Source: Hymenobacter ginkgonis (GTDB lineage Bacteria; Bacteroidota; Bacteroidia; Cytophagales; Hymenobacteraceae). From it: 64,000 nucleotides of DNA. The DNA is taken from the NCBI RefSeq assembly GCF_009755225.1, contig NZ_WQKZ01000010.1, positions 30,173-94,172 on the forward strand, in the 5' to 3' direction. Below, piece by piece: positions 34,626 through 44,000 of this stretch. The translations under genes and the position numbers were made by a program. The notes beneath the pieces are model-generated. The model had not been told where the DNA came from, searched no databases, and saw nothing but the letters and a program-made list of their open reading frames with translations. The first letter of the stretch is position 1; each line of letters opens with the position of its first letter.

Positions 34626-36062
34626 CTAGTTGTCCGTCGGTACCAGCGTCAGCGTATTCGCAAATGCCAGCAAATCAGCCTCCCGGAAAGCGCCGCTCAG
34701 TATCTGCAAGCCAATGGGCAGGCCTTCGGCATCTTGCCCCGCGGGTATCGAAATAGCGGGCACTCCTGCCAGCGAAGCTTGCACCGTAAAAATGTCGGCC
34801 AGGTACATCGACACTGGGTCTTGCTTCTCTCCTAGCTTAAACGCCGTGGTGGGGGTAGTAGGCAATACCAAGAAATCGTACTGGCGCAGCAATTCGTCGG
34901 TCTTTTCCTTGATGAGGCGCCGAACGCGCTGAGCTTTAGTGTAATATGCATCGTAGTAGCTAGCACTCAGCACAAACGTACCTAGCATAATACGCCGCTG
35001 CACCTCGGGGCCAAAGCCCTGGGCGCGCGTCTTTTTATACAGCGATTCGAGGTCGGTGGCATCGGGCGCCCGGTAGCCGTATTTCACACCGTCGAAGCGC
35101 GAAAGGTTAGAGCTGGCTTCGGCCGTGGTGAGGATGTAATATGTCGGAATCATTTCTTCCAACAGCGGAAACTCCACAGCCTCTACTACGTGGCCGTGGC
35201 CGCGCAGCGTATGCAGCGTGTTTTCTAAGGCCTCATGCACCTCGGGCTGCAAGCCGGGCCGGTCGATGGCATTGGCCACGTAGCCGATACGGTACTGGGC
35301 AGCGGGTGTCAGCAGCTCGCTGTAGGCCGGCACTGGTTGCTCGCTAGCGGTACTGTCGTAGCCATCGGCGCCAGCCATTACTTCGAGTAAGCGGGCAGCA
35401 TCCTCAATAGAGTGCGTAATGGGCCCAATTTGGTCGAACGACGACGCAAAAGCTACCAGCCCGTAGCGCGAAATGCGCGAGTACGTGGGCTTCAGACCAA
35501 TAACACCGCAGAATGCTGCGGGCTGGCGCACCGAGCCGCCCGTATCGGAGCCAATAGAAGCCAGGCACATATCGGCCTGCACAGCCACGGCTGACCCACC
35601 GCTCGACCCACCGGGTACTCGGCTGGTATCTTGCGCGTTGCGCACGGGGCCAAATGCCGAGTTCTCGTTTGAGCCGCCCATGGCAAACTCATCGCAGTTC
35701 TGGCGGCCGATAAAAATAGCGTCTTCCGCTAGCAGCCGCTGCACCGCCGTACCCGTGAAGAGCGACTTAAACCCGTCGAGAATGCGGCTGCTGCTTTGCA
35801 GCGAATGGCCCTGGTAGGCTAGTACGTCCTTCAGGCCGATAACCATACCGGCTAGCTTGCCAGCGGTGCCGTTAGCTATTTTTTCGTCTACGGCCAGGGC
35901 TTGCTGGCGGGCCTCGTCGGCCCATACTTCCAGGAAAACATTTAGCTCGGCATTGCGCTGTGCGATGTTATCTAGGTAATACTCAACGAGCTGGCGGCAG
36001 GACGTAGTGCCCGCCGCCAGCTCGCGCTGGATTTCCGAAAGGGAAGAAAACAGAGGTTTCAA
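34626..36062 (-). CDS. gatA: Glutamyl-tRNA(Gln)/aspartyl-tRNA(Asn) amidotransferase subunit A
   Basis: The 478-residue protein has the amidase signature triad: Lys78 in VIGLKDVLAY, Ser153 in GGSSGGSA and nucleophile Ser177 in IGSDTGGSVRQPAAF. The C-terminal GatA region includes RIMLGTFVLSASYYDAYY and LAGVPAISIPAG. It releases ammonia from glutamine for transamidation of misacylated tRNA, working with GatB and GatC, which are not in the window. It follows the second TatA gene by three bases and is probably in the same operon. Confidence 0.97.
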   Translation of the reverse strand: MKPLFSSLSEIQRELAAGTTSCRQLVEYYLDNIAQRNAELNVFLEVWADEARQQALAVDEKIANGTAGKLAGMVIGLKDVLAYQGHSLQSSSRILDGFKSLFTGTAVQRLLAEDAIFIGRQNCDEFAMGGSNENSAFGPVRNAQDTSRVPGGSSGGSAVAVQADMCLASIGSDTGGSVRQPAAFCGVIGLKPTYSRISRYGLVAFASSFDQIGPITHSIEDAARLLEVMAGADGYDSTASEQPVPAYSELLTPAAQYRIGYVANAIDRPGLQPEVHEALENTLHTLRGHGHVVEAVEFPLLEEMIPTYYILTTAEASSNLSRFDGVKYGYRAPDATDLESLYKKTRAQGFGPEVQRRIMLGTFVLSASYYDAYYTKAQRVRRLIKEKTDELLRQYDFLVLPTTPTTAFKLGEKQDPVSMYLADIFTVQASLAGVPAISIPAGQDAEGLPIGLQILSGAFREADLLAFANTLTLVPTDN

Positions 36063-36065
36063 ATC

Positions 36066-36536
36066 TTAGGCATTGGTTGATGGCTGGTCGAGGCGGGGCC
36101 GGGTGCCAGGCAAGCCATCAGGACCCGTAGCGGGCGCAATAGGCGTGTCGTGGTGGTGGGCAACCGGCTCAGCCGTCGGCAAAACTACGGCACCGGGCGC
36201 AGTATAGTCAGCAACGGGCGCACTATAATCAGCAGTTGGAGCCTGGGGGTAGGCGGCCGGAGCACCCGGTGCGGGCTGGTAAGGAGCCTGCTGCTGGGGA
36301 TAAGGCTGGTTATTGGCGTTATAGTTGGGGTTTGTGTGCGGCGGCGTGTTCTGGCCAGCGCGCTCAAATTCGTTGCGAATTTCGCTGCTCGCATCCTTAA
36401 ACTCCCGAATGCCCTTACCCAAGCCCCGAGCCAATTCCGGAATCTTGTTGGCACCAAAGAAAATAAGAATAACGACCATAATCAGAATCAGCTCGGAGCC
36501 GCCGATATCGCCTAGAAAAAGCAGGGGAGAGTTCAT
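36066..36536 (-). CDS. TatA/TatE-type twin-arginine translocase subunit with long low-complexity tail
   Basis: The 156-residue protein has the TatA layout in its first 55 residues. A short membrane helix (LILIMVVILIFFGANKIPEL) leads through the FG hinge into an amphipathic helix (ARGLGKGIREFKDASSEI). The rest is an Asn/Pro/Tyr/Gln-rich then Pro/Ala/Thr-rich tail of about 100 residues with no known fold. TatA oligomers form the pore that exports folded proteins. It follows a second TatA-like gene by 45 bases and precedes gatA by 3 bases. No tatC is present in the window. Confidence 0.92.
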   Translation of the reverse strand: MNSPLLFLGDIGGSELILIMVVILIFFGANKIPELARGLGKGIREFKDASSEIRNEFERAGQNTPPHTNPNYNANNQPYPQQQAPYQPAPGAPAAYPQAPTADYSAPVADYTAPGAVVLPTAEPVAHHHDTPIAPATGPDGLPGTRPRLDQPSTNA

Positions 36537-36581
36537 ATGAAAAGAGAATAAAATGCGCGAGATAGCATGAATGCGACGGCG

Positions 36582-36908
36582 CTAGCGGGCCGGCTGGTCA
36601 TTGGGGTTGGCGTACGGTGCTGGGGGCACTTGGTTGGGCGCCTGGGGGGGGTAAGGAGGCTGCTGCTGGGCATAGCCACCTTGGTTGTAGCCAGGTGCCT
36701 GCGGGTTATAGTTTGGGTTGGGCTGCGAGTAGTTGGGGTTGGCAGGTTGCTCGGGGCGGGTGGCATCTTTAAACTCGCGCACTCCTTGGCCTACCCCCTT
36801 AAAAAGCTCGGGGATGCGCTTGGCGCCGAAAAACAACACCAGCACGAAAATGATAAAAATAATAGTTTTGGGGTTGCTCAAAAACAAGAAAAGGGCAGCA
36901 AGTAGCAT
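36582..36908 (-). CDS. TatA/TatE-type translocase subunit, second copy
   Basis: From ATG 36908 the protein has 108 residues. The membrane helix TIIFIIFVLVLFFGAKRIPE is followed by LFKGVGQGVREFKDAT, the TatA hinge and amphipathic helix, and then a tail rich in Asn, Pro, Gln, Tyr and Gly. A TTG at 36923 is an alternative start. The two TatA proteins share the core but have separately composed tails, so they are probably paralogs with distinct partners. A minus-strand TATCTTCG at 36946-36953, one base from the -7 consensus, might mark the operon promoter. Confidence 0.9.
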   Translation of the reverse strand: MLLAALFLFLSNPKTIIFIIFVLVLFFGAKRIPELFKGVGQGVREFKDATRPEQPANPNYSQPNPNYNPQAPGYNQGGYAQQQPPYPPQAPNQVPPAPYANPNDQPAR

Positions 36909-37177
36909 ACGCTGAGTGGCCAAAAAGGCGCTAAGGATGAGGGAAACGAAGATACGAAAAAACGACAGGTTTGGACGGGCGAAGGTACCAGGAAGTAACC
37001 GGATGGCGGGCGAGCCAAACGAGTGGTCTTGCCAACTTCATCTTAGATTAATCAAATTTTAAGCGCGCAGCCTCAGGTATTTAAACTGCAAAAGTTGTAA
37101 AAAAAGTGGCTTAAAAACCTTGGTTACGTAGTCAGGAGCGGCATTCGGCGAGAAAGGCGGGCTATTCACCGAAAAAA

Positions 37178-37255
37178 ATGCAATTATGTGCGTCCGTTGT
37201 AGCAATTTTACTGCTGGTTAGCAGCCTTGGTTTAGTCATTGCCGCTTGCGGCTGA
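37178..37255 (+). CDS. Candidate 25-residue lipoprotein-like peptide
   Basis: In the 439-base gap between the minus-strand tatA and wzx genes a short plus-strand frame encodes a peptide made almost only of a signal sequence (hydrophobic core VVAILLLVSSLGLVI) with a lipobox-like IAAC at the end, Cys24 being followed by one Gly and the stop. A strong plus-strand terminator follows 47 bases later, which argues that this strand is transcribed. The A-rich GAAAAAAATG start context is compatible with this phylum. It may instead be part of a non-coding RNA, and the peptide is unproven. The 36909-37177 stretch before it holds no other feature I can name. Confidence 0.35.
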   Translation: MQLCASVVAILLLVSSLGLVIAACG

Positions 37256-37301
37256 CTCGGCTAGAGGAAGTTGGCTAAGTTTGTTTTCATAGCTCAGAAA
37301 G

Positions 37302-37330
37302 GCATCGGATATTATCCGATGCTTTTTTTT
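37302..37330 (+). terminator. Strong plus-strand Rho-independent terminator without an annotated gene
   Basis: A perfect 9-bp stem (37302-37310 with 37314-37322) has a 3-base loop and is followed by eight T on the plus strand. On the minus strand the hairpin is followed only by CTTTC, so it is better oriented for a plus-strand transcript. The only plus-strand candidate upstream is the short peptide frame at 37178-37255 or a small RNA. Confidence 0.85.
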
Positions 37331-37347
37331 GCTCCAGCATTTTTGCC

Positions 37348-38874
37348 TTATGCAACTGGCGTTGCCAAGCGCCGCGTTCGGCCTTCCAGCGCGTACACTG
37401 CCGCCCCAAAAGCTAACGGCAACCCCAGGCCCAGCCCATAGCCGCTCCACTCCGGCAGTGCACCAATGGCAGCCTGACCTGCCCATACCAGCACCACAGC
37501 TCCGCCAAGCCAAGCCAAGAGTCGCCCTACGGGGTAGGGCACCGGAAAGTGGCGCTCGCCCAGCCACCAGCACAAACCAGCCATCATAAAATAGCAAGCC
37601 AGGGTAGCCCAGGCACTACCCATATAGCCCAAGATGGGGATAAGGATAAAGTTGAGTGCAATAGTGAGTACGGCGCCAGCCGCTCCTATGTAGGTGCCAA
37701 AATACGTTTTGTCGGTGAGCTTAAACCAGACGGAAAGATTATAATAAACGCCCAAGAAGAGGTTGGCTAGCAACAGTATCGGTACCACCCCTAGCCCGGT
37801 GCGGTATTCAGCGCGGCGAAGAAAAAGTGGCCCAATCCAACTCAGGTTGAGGCTAATACCGACAAAGATGAGCGCGCAGCATAGTGTAAACCACTTGAGC
37901 ACTAAGGCAAAAGTGGCTGGGGAATTTTTCTCGGTACTTTGGGCAAAGAAGAATGGCTCGGCAGCGTAGCGAAATGCCTGAATAACCAGCGACATAAAAA
38001 TGCTGAGCTTGTAGCACGCTCCATACACACCGGTGGCCGCTTGCGGGCTCAGGCCCAGGTAGAAGTGTTCGGGTAGCCATGCGGGTAGCAGAATGCGGTC
38101 GAGCGTTTCGTTTACCATTCCTGCCAATCCCATCAGCAGTAGTGGCAGCGAATAGGCCAGCAACGGCCGCAAAAAAGGCAGTCGCGGCCAGCGAAAGCGA
38201 AAGTCCAGCAACTCGCCGCTCAGCATTAGCAGTGTCAGCGCTGAAGCTGCCACGTTGGACAGAAATACGTAGCCTACCCCTAGCTCTGGGTTGTACACAG
38301 CGGCGACGAGCGGTTTTAAGGCGGCTAGTAGGCTACCCCCCTCACTTTGCGTCACGGCTGGGCAAAGCACCACAAAAAATAGGTTCAGCCCTACATAAAT
38401 GCCAATATTCAGTAAGCGAATGGTGGCGAATTTGCGCGCTTTATTCTCTAAGCGCAGCCTTGCAAAAGGCAGCGCTGCTACGGCATCTAGCCCCAAGATA
38501 AGTGCGACCCACACAGCGTATTCTTCGTGGCCGGGCGGCAAGTGTAGTAGCCCCAGTAGCGGCCGGGCTAGCAGCGCCAACACTACCGTAAAGGCCGCAC
38601 TGGTGAGCAGCAGCAAACTCATAGTGCGGTTATACAGTTCGCGTCGGTCTTCGCCGGGCCGGTTGGCAAACCGGAAAAAAGTAGTCTCCAACCCGTAGGT
38701 AAACACCACGTTCAGAAACGATACGTAGGCATACAGGCCCGTAACGATTCCGTATTCAGCCGCGGCAAAATGGGCCGTATAAATCGGTACCAGCAGGTAG
38801 CTCAGTACCCGCCCCACAATGCTGCTAACCCCGTAGATGGCCGTTTGCGAGGCCAGCTTTTTCGCGATACTCAT
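37348..38874 (-). CDS. Polysaccharide flippase, Wzx/MATE-like (oligosaccharide translocase)
   Basis: The 508-residue integral membrane protein has about 14 hydrophobic segments and begins SIAKKLASQTAIYGVSSIVGRV, the usual N-terminus of the polysaccharide biosynthesis (PST) family. Arg residues in the first loop (FFRFANRPGEDRR) and the long hydrophobic C-terminus fit. Such proteins flip lipid-linked oligosaccharides across the inner membrane. No sugar-transfer genes are adjacent (the nearest GT4 gene is at 11688), so its glycan is unknown. Confidence 0.88.
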   Translation of the reverse strand: MSIAKKLASQTAIYGVSSIVGRVLSYLLVPIYTAHFAAAEYGIVTGLYAYVSFLNVVFTYGLETTFFRFANRPGEDRRELYNRTMSLLLLTSAAFTVVLALLARPLLGLLHLPPGHEEYAVWVALILGLDAVAALPFARLRLENKARKFATIRLLNIGIYVGLNLFFVVLCPAVTQSEGGSLLAALKPLVAAVYNPELGVGYVFLSNVAASALTLLMLSGELLDFRFRWPRLPFLRPLLAYSLPLLLMGLAGMVNETLDRILLPAWLPEHFYLGLSPQAATGVYGACYKLSIFMSLVIQAFRYAAEPFFFAQSTEKNSPATFALVLKWFTLCCALIFVGISLNLSWIGPLFLRRAEYRTGLGVVPILLLANLFLGVYYNLSVWFKLTDKTYFGTYIGAAGAVLTIALNFILIPILGYMGSAWATLACYFMMAGLCWWLGERHFPVPYPVGRLLAWLGGAVVLVWAGQAAIGALPEWSGYGLGLGLPLAFGAAVYALEGRTRRLATPVA

Positions 38875-38933
38875 TCAGGCAATTTAAAAGTAGCTCGCCT
38901 GAAATCATTGACAGGAAGCCAAGTAGCAATTTA

Positions 38934-39722
38934 TTACTTGCCAGTGAATACGGCTGGGCGCTTAGCTAGAAAGGCCGCAGTGCCTTCACGGAAGTCCTCG
39001 GTTCCAAATGCTTGGCCAAAGGCCGCTGCTTCGGCCGTGAAACCAGCCTCGCCGCCTTGGTCGAAGTAAGTGTTCACGCAGTCGATGGTGAGGCCGATTG
39101 CCAGGGGCGCTTTGCTAATAATTTTGAGTAGCAAGGCTTTGCAGAATTCCAACAGCTCGGCTTGGGGCACTACATGGTTAGCCAAGCCCAGGCGCAGAGC
39201 CTCGTCTGCCTTTATTTGGTCAGCCGTGAGTAACAGTTCCAGCGCCTTGCCCTTGCCTACGAGTTGTACCAGGCGCTGCGTGCCGCCGTAGCCAGGCAGC
39301 AAGCCTAAGTTTACTTCAGGCTGCCCAAAGCGAGCGTTTTCGGACGCTACCCGCAGGTGGCAGGCCATGGCTAGTTCACAGCCTCCACCTAATGCAAAGC
39401 CATTTACGGCCGCCACCACGGGCTTAGGGCTGGTTTCGAAGCGGCGAAATACTGCTTGGCCAAAAGCCGCCGTTTCTTGGGCGCCGGGGCCACTTAGCTG
39501 GGCCAGCTCGGCAATATCAGCGCCGGCTACAAAAGCTTTTTCGCCGCTGCCCGTGAGTAGGATGCCGCGTACTGCGGCATCGGCTCGCGCCTGGTCAATG
39601 GCTTGGCCAAGCTCTTCAATCGTTGCCGCATTGAGGGCATTAAGTTTGGCAGGGCGGTTGAGCGTGAGCGTGAGGATGCCAGTAGCTGCATCCAAGTCGT
39701 AGAGCAGGTTATCGAATGTCAT
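38934..39722 (-). CDS. Enoyl-CoA hydratase/isomerase family protein
   Basis: From ATG 39722 the protein has 262 residues of the crotonase fold. The oxyanion hole segments are AFVAGADIAEL and NGFALGGGCELAMACH, and both catalytic Glu positions are occupied, in GGCELA and in RFGQPEVNLGLLPGYGGTQRL. That makes a genuine 2-enoyl-CoA hydratase more likely than an isomerase. The C-terminal helices are complete. It probably serves fatty-acid or butanoate metabolism. A -7 element lies 38 bases upstream at 39760-39767. Confidence 0.92.
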   Translation of the reverse strand: MTFDNLLYDLDAATGILTLTLNRPAKLNALNAATIEELGQAIDQARADAAVRGILLTGSGEKAFVAGADIAELAQLSGPGAQETAAFGQAVFRRFETSPKPVVAAVNGFALGGGCELAMACHLRVASENARFGQPEVNLGLLPGYGGTQRLVQLVGKGKALELLLTADQIKADEALRLGLANHVVPQAELLEFCKALLLKIISKAPLAIGLTIDCVNTYFDQGGEAGFTAEAAAFGQAFGTEDFREGTAAFLAKRPAVFTGK

Positions 39723-39759
39723 GGCCAAGCGGCAGAAAAGCGGTGAGAAACAGGAAGCT

Positions 39760-39767
39760 CAAAGGTA
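39760..39767 (-). promoter_or_regulatory. Candidate -7 element for the enoyl-CoA hydratase gene
   Basis: The minus strand reads TACCTTTG, a full match to TAnnTTTG, 38 bases before the ATG. No TTG occurs at the expected upstream distance. The same octamer is found before glgB, sdhC and infB in this window. Confidence 0.5.
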
Positions 39768-39978
39768 CTGCTTGACCGCTAGCGGGTAAATTTTCTGGGT
39801 AAGTCTTGTATTCTGGCTGGAAATAAGACTATTAAGACAAAAAATAGTAGGAAAATAAAATATTGTGTCGTTTTTTGCGCTGCCTGGCAAGCCAAAATGC
39901 CTTGATTATTAGCTAGTAGCAAGAGCTGTTATCGGCATTCCTCTGCACATCAATTATTCACCTACCCCCTCTCTTTCT

Positions 39979-40356
39979 ATGAGCCTTGTTTCTGAGTTTA
40001 AAGAATTCATTGCCAAAGGCAATGTGCTCGACCTAGCGGTTGGGGTTATCATTGGCGCTGCCTTTGGTAAAATTGTTTCCTCACTCACAGACGATATTTT
40101 GATGCCTATTTTGGGATTGTTTGTAGGTAAAATGGACTACTCAACCATTGTGCTAGGGCCGATGAAGATAGGCTTGTTCATTAATGCGGTGCTTAACTTC
40201 TTCATTATTGCTTTTTGCATTTTCCTGGTTGTGAAAGCAGCAAATCGCTTCAAGCGCCCAGTACCAGTAGTAGTAGCTCCTGCTGCACCAGTAATTACCA
40301 AAGACCAGGAATTATTGATAGAAATTCGGGATGCGCTACGTACCAGCCGCGTCTAA
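39979..40356 (+). CDS. mscL: Large-conductance mechanosensitive channel
   Basis: The 125-residue protein starts SLVSEFKEFIAKGNVLDLAVGVIIGAAFGKIV, the S1 helix and first membrane helix of MscL with the Gly-rich pore segment. The second helix is in IGLFINAVLNFFIIAFCIFLVV, and a charged cytoplasmic helix ends the protein (TKDQELLIEIRDAL). The periplasmic loop is short. The channel opens under membrane tension to release solutes during osmotic downshock. The start follows a CT-rich leader. The 250 bases upstream hold no gene and no clear promoter. Confidence 0.96.
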   Translation: MSLVSEFKEFIAKGNVLDLAVGVIIGAAFGKIVSSLTDDILMPILGLFVGKMDYSTIVLGPMKIGLFINAVLNFFIIAFCIFLVVKAANRFKRPVPVVVAPAAPVITKDQELLIEIRDALRTSRV

Positions 40357-40484
40357 AGCCGGCCAGTTTTTTGCTACCCCTTACTTTAGAGGTGACGCTG
40401 GCTAGTCGCTGCCGGAACCTTTCTGGTTTGGCGGGCAGTTAGCGCCGTACTTTTTAAGTATTATTTACTATCACTGACCCTGGC

Positions 40485-40916
40485 GTGAAAAACTTGTTTG
40501 GTAAAGCTTTGCTAATTGGCACGGGGCTGATAATGAGTGGGTCAGCCGCTTGGGCTCAGTCTGCGGCGCCCGATTTTCCGGCGCCTGGCAGCCCAGCGCG
40601 TCCGGCTACAAAGAGCGTTGCTGACCCGGCGCGCCTACGCCGCCAGCAGCAGATGAGCCCCGAGGATGCCGCTCACGACCAGCAACTTCAGATATTGGAG
40701 GCCCGCACTGGCAACACCAGCTTTGGCGTAGAAAAAGGTGGCCCTTACCGCCAACTCGACAAAGGTGGTAATTCCTTCACCGTACGCAAATTCAAGGCTT
40801 TGCCAGGCCAAGAACAACAAAAAGGCGTATCGCGGCGGGTACCAATGGGCGCTAGTCCAAAAGGAAAGCCTCTTGTGCACGACCACGGTAAGAAAAAGAA
40901 ATTCCTATTCTTTTAA
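40485..40916 (+). CDS. Exported basic protein of unknown function
   Basis: The 143-residue protein has a clear signal peptide (MKNLFGKALLIGTGLIMSGS, cleavage near AWAQS) with a GTG start. The mature protein is Pro/Ala/Gln-rich near its start and increasingly basic, ending in HDHGKKKKFLFF. I do not recognise a domain. It is about 130 bases downstream of mscL. An element TTG-N17-TACTTTTT shortly before the start is a weak promoter candidate. A long palindromic terminator follows 59 bases after its stop. Confidence 0.6.
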   Translation: MKNLFGKALLIGTGLIMSGSAAWAQSAAPDFPAPGSPARPATKSVADPARLRRQQQMSPEDAAHDQQLQILEARTGNTSFGVEKGGPYRQLDKGGNSFTVRKFKALPGQEQQKGVSRRVPMGASPKGKPLVHDHGKKKKFLFF

Positions 40917-40975
40917 CTGCGGATGAACGAAGATGGTAGAATTTTATAAATTTTATCAAGAGCATTCCGAGTACG

Positions 40976-41037
40976 CAGATTTCATAAAACTAAAAAGGCC
41001 ACCCAATTGGGTGGCCTTTTTAGTTTTATGAAATCTG
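40976..41037. terminator. 62-base perfect palindrome acting as two-way terminator
   Basis: All 62 bases form a loop-free perfect inverted repeat centred between 41006 and 41007. The inner part is GGCCACCC-AATT-GGGTGGCC, flanked by A5/T5 tracts, so it reads as a Rho-independent terminator on both strands for the convergent genes at 40485 (+) and infB (-). Perfect pairing continues 15 bases beyond the T-tracts, which a terminator does not need. Confidence 0.93.
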
Positions 41038-41063
41038 TTACAATCCTCGTTAACCTATGTTTT

Positions 41064-44000
41064 TTAGAGCTTACGCTTGATTTCCTGTTCTTCGAAGCCT
41101 TCGATATTATCGCCTTCTTGCAGGTCGTTGAAGTTCTTCACCGAGATACCGCATTCGTAACCTTGGCGCACTTCCGAAACATCGTCCTTGAAGCGCTTGA
41201 GGTCTTGAATTTCGCCGGTATACTGCACGATACCATTGCGTACCACCCGCACCCGGGTTTTGCGGGTAAACGAGCCGTCCGTAACCATACAGCCGGCGAT
41301 GGTGCCGACTTTGGTGATGTTGAACACTTGGCGAACTTCGGCATTGGCCACCACGATTTCGTGCACGGTAGGGGCAAGCATGCCTTCCATCGCGTCCTTC
41401 ACCTCGTTGATGGCGTTGTAGATAATCGAGTACAAGCGTACGTCAATCTGCTCCTGCTCGGCCAAGCGGCGAGCACTCTGCGAAGGCCGTACCTGGAAGC
41501 CGATGATGATAGCATCAGAAGCCGAAGCGAGCAGCACATCACTTTCCGAGATGGCGCCTACCCCCTTGCTGAGGATGTTCACCTTCACTTCGGGGGTGCT
41601 GAGTTTCAGAAGCGAGTCGGAAAGTGCTTCTACCGAACCGTCCACATCGCCTTTTACCAAGATATTCAGTTCCTTAAACGAGCCGATAGCCAAGCGGCGG
41701 CCAATCTCGTCGAGGGTGATGTGCTTCTTGGTCCGAATGCTTTGCTCGCGGGCCAACTGCTGACGCTGGGTAGCTAGTTCGCGGGCTTCGCGCTCGGTTT
41801 CCATTACCTGGATGCGGTCACCCGCTTGCGGGGCACCCGTTAGGCCAAGCACTTGTACGGGGGTAGCCGGGCCAGCTACTTTCTTCTTCTTGCCGCGGTA
41901 ATCGGTCATGGCTTTCACACGGCCGTAATGCGGGCCCGCCAATACGATGTCGCCTACGTTTAGCGTGCCGGTTTGCACCAGTACGGTAGTCACGTAGCCA
42001 CGGCCTTTATCTAGCTCAGCTTCGATTACCGTGCCTACCGCGTTGCGGTCAGGGTTGGCTTTGAGGTCGAGCAATTCGGCTTCGAGCAATACTTTTTCCA
42101 ACAGGTCCTCTACGCCGAGGCCCGACTTAGCCGACACTTCCTGGCTCTGGTATTTGCCGCCCCATTCTTCTACCAGAATGTTCATCTGCGAAAGTTCTTC
42201 GCGGATTTTTTCGGGGTTAGCCGTGGGCTTATCCACCTTGTTAAGGGCGATGATAATCGGTACACCAGCAGCCTGCGCGTGGTTGATGGCCTCCTTCGTC
42301 TGGGGCATCACCGAGTCGTCGGCCGCGATAACAATAATGGCAATGTCCGTCACCTTCGCACCACGGGCACGCATAGCCGTAAAGGCTTCGTGACCAGGGG
42401 TGTCAAGGAATGTAATTGGGTTGCCCGATTTGGTCTTAACCTCGTAGGCACCAATGTGCTGCGTGATGCCACCGGCTTCGCCTTTGGCCACACTCGCTTC
42501 GCGGATATAGTCAAGCAACGACGTTTTGCCATGGTCAACGTGGCCCATGATGGTCACAATGGGAGCGCGAGAAACCAAGTCCTCGGGCGCATCGCTCATA
42601 TCAATGGGCTCCTCGTCCTCTTCGGCCGAGAGGAACTCGACGTCGTAACCAAATTCATCCGCAATCACCGTGATGGCTTCCGCGTCAAGGCGCTGGTTGA
42701 TGGAGACGAACATCCCCATACCCAAGCACACTTTGATAACCTCGTTCACGTTAACATCCATCAGCGACGCTAAATCGTTGGCCGAAATGAACTCCGTGAG
42801 TTTGAGTGTTTTAGCGTCTAGCTCATTCTGAGCACGCAGGGCTTCGCGCTCTTCAGCGGCCATGCCCCGTTTGTCGCGACGATATTTGGCGCGGTTGGCA
42901 GCAGCGTTGTTTTTACCGCCACTTAGCTTGGCCAGCGTAGCCTTGATTTGCTCCTGAATCTGTTTGTCGTTCTGCTCAGGTGTGAGCGCAGGCTGCGGCG
43001 GACGATTAGCTGGCTGGTTAGGGCGATTATTGCCTTGCCCGGGCCGGTTGTTGGCTGGTCCGGCTGGGCGATTGCCACCTGGTCCACCAGGGCCGTTGTT
43101 GGGGCGATTGCCTTGGTAACCACCACCGCCACCGGCTTGGCCGGTACCCGTGGCAGCACCACCGCCACCACCTGGCTGGCCAGGCGCGGGCAGGCGCTGC
43201 CGCTTCTTCTGGTTGCTGGTACCTACGCCACTCTTGCGAACGTCGGACGAAGCCACAGGACGCGGCCCGCGGCCACCACCCGGCCCACGACGGCTAGAAT
43301 CAACTGGCAACTGGATTTTGCCCAGTACGGTAAGGCCTTTCAGCTGGTCTGCTTTCGCCGTAATAGTGCCCTCTTCAGCAGCCGGAGCGGCAGCATCAGT
43401 CGGTTCGGCTGCTACGGGAGCAGCCGGAGTAACCGCAGTTGGAGCTACTGCTTGTGCTTGAACCGGTGTCGGTGCCGGTGCGGCTGGCGCAATGGGAGCC
43501 GACGCCTGCACAGGGGCCGGCGCAGGAGTATAGGATACTTTAGCTGGTGCTGGCTGTGCAGCCACAGGCTGCGGGGCAACGGGTGCTGGTTTAGCCTCGG
43601 CTACCGGCGCAGGCGCGGGGGTAGGAACTGGTTTAGCTGCTACCGGTGCTGGCGCAGGTGCTGTCGGAGCTGCTGGGCGAGGTGGTACTACCCGGCCGCG
43701 GCTATCTAACTCGATTTTACCTAGCACTTTAAGGCCAGGAGTTTTGGGAGCTTCTACTGCTGGAGCGGGGGTAGGGACCGGAGTAACTGCTGCCAGAACC
43801 GGAGCTGCCACAGGCTTAGCCTCTACCACGGGGGTAGGGGTAGGAGCTGCTACAGGTGGTGCTACCGGAGCCGGAGTGGCTGCTACCACTGGCGCCGGGG
43901 TTGGAGCCGGTGCTGGTTTAGGAGCTGGCGCTACTGGTTTAGCTGCGGCTGCCTGGGCCTGCGCGTTCAGCTCGCTTTGGCGGCGGGCTTGCGTGTGGCG

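Noticed and set aside
37232..37597. 121-codon minus-strand frame at the end of the flippase gene
   Set aside because: It overlaps the flippase in another frame and reads through a terminator hairpin. Its Trp/Gly/Cys-rich composition is unlike a real protein.
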